Below are positions 63,887 to 64,000 of a stretch of 64,000 nucleotides of DNA, piece by piece (the first letter of the stretch is position 1; every line of letters begins with the position of its first letter). The notes under the pieces were generated by a model that was given only the letters and a program-made list of their open reading frames with translations, was not told the origin of the DNA and searched no databases. The stretch is from Agromyces soli (GTDB taxonomy: Bacteria > Actinomycetota > Actinomycetes > Actinomycetales > Microbacteriaceae): positions 2,356,001 to 2,420,000 of the forward strand of contig NZ_CP094533.1 of NCBI RefSeq assembly GCF_022811605.1, given 5' to 3'. The position numbers and the translations under genes were made by a program.

Positions 63887-64000
63887 CCGTCGACCCGCGC
63901 GCGGGGGAGTGGCTCGAGGCGAATCGGGCGAACTGGGACGAGCGCGTGCCGCTGCACGTCGCGTCCGAGTTTTACGATCGCAGCGCCCTGCGCGCGGGCG
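63883..64000 (+). CDS. Class I SAM-dependent methyltransferase, N-terminus only
   Basis: The first 39 residues of a protein that continues past the window. WLEANRANWDERVPLHVAS and EFYDRSALRAG match the start of class I methyltransferases often annotated as such in Microbacteriaceae, where NRANWDERVP and SEFYD are common. The motif I glycine loop is not yet reached. GTG 63883 overlaps the UPF0182 stop (GTGA), so the genes are coupled. Confidence 0.65.
   Translation, partial: MTVDPRAGEWLEANRANWDERVPLHVASEFYDRSALRAG

Overview
The window is a high-GC, gene-dense stretch of an actinobacterial chromosome. Family-level signs point to Microbacteriaceae or a close relative: strong bias for G/C third positions, many GTG and some TTG starts, an nrtR-nadA-nadB operon, AdnA/AdnB in place of RecBCD, DUF3107 and DUF3117 proteins, the succinylase lysine pathway (dapC, dapD, dapE) and apparently leaderless promoters. 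Genus is not decidable by eye. I see no tRNA, rRNA, phage, insertion sequence or CRISPR array. This is core chromosome with a few odd elements.

Layout. 1-3680: NAD de novo synthesis (nadB cut by the window edge, nadA, and the repressor-like nrtR) read leftward from a region with two related palindromes. 3731-8529: a tandem glycine riboswitch followed by gcvT-gcvH-gcvP. 8645-9761: a small membrane protein and a CPBP-type protease that converge. 9880-15424: a complete oligopeptide ABC importer with fused ATPases. 15604-19364: typA, an M23 peptidase and a crotonase. 19449-23291: lipoprotein, membrane protein, ferredoxin, dapC, citrate synthase. 23356-29679: penicillin-acylase-like hydrolase, dapD diverging from dapE, a GT-C-like membrane protein and a 56-residue DUF3117 protein. 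29786-39667: O-methyltransferase, tatB, mrp, DUF1003, MgtE-N/CBS protein and a general-stress-type protein, an order that resembles the Mycobacterium Rv1220c-Rv1234 region from memory. A cassette of succinate-semialdehyde dehydrogenase, a GPH-type transporter and a PLP decarboxylase sits in its middle. 39833-43532: aminopeptidase P, an EEP phosphatase and a PHP phosphoesterase. 43622-64000: DEAD helicase, ferritin-like protein, DUF3107, adnA-adnB, a kinase-like protein, nudC, uvrD2, an orphan cyclodehydratase/ThiF-like protein, a DUF2342 metalloprotease-like protein, a PDZ-Lon protease, UPF0182 and the start of a methyltransferase. This second block resembles the Rv3193c-Rv3211 neighbourhood.

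The most unusual feature is a 30-bp near-perfect palindrome present in two clusters. Three copies at an exact 48-bp period lie inside nadB, keep the reading frame open and add about 42 residues to the protein. Two copies at 47-bp spacing lie between the convergent decarboxylase and mrp genes. This looks like a small palindromic element family able to sit in frame inside a protein gene. Other points are a long dispersed-type inverted repeat before the MgtE-N protein, a 16-bp inverted repeat after the stress protein, two convergent gene pairs that overlap by more than 100 bases, and at least ten genes whose start codon lies 6 or 7 bases after a -10-like hexamer.
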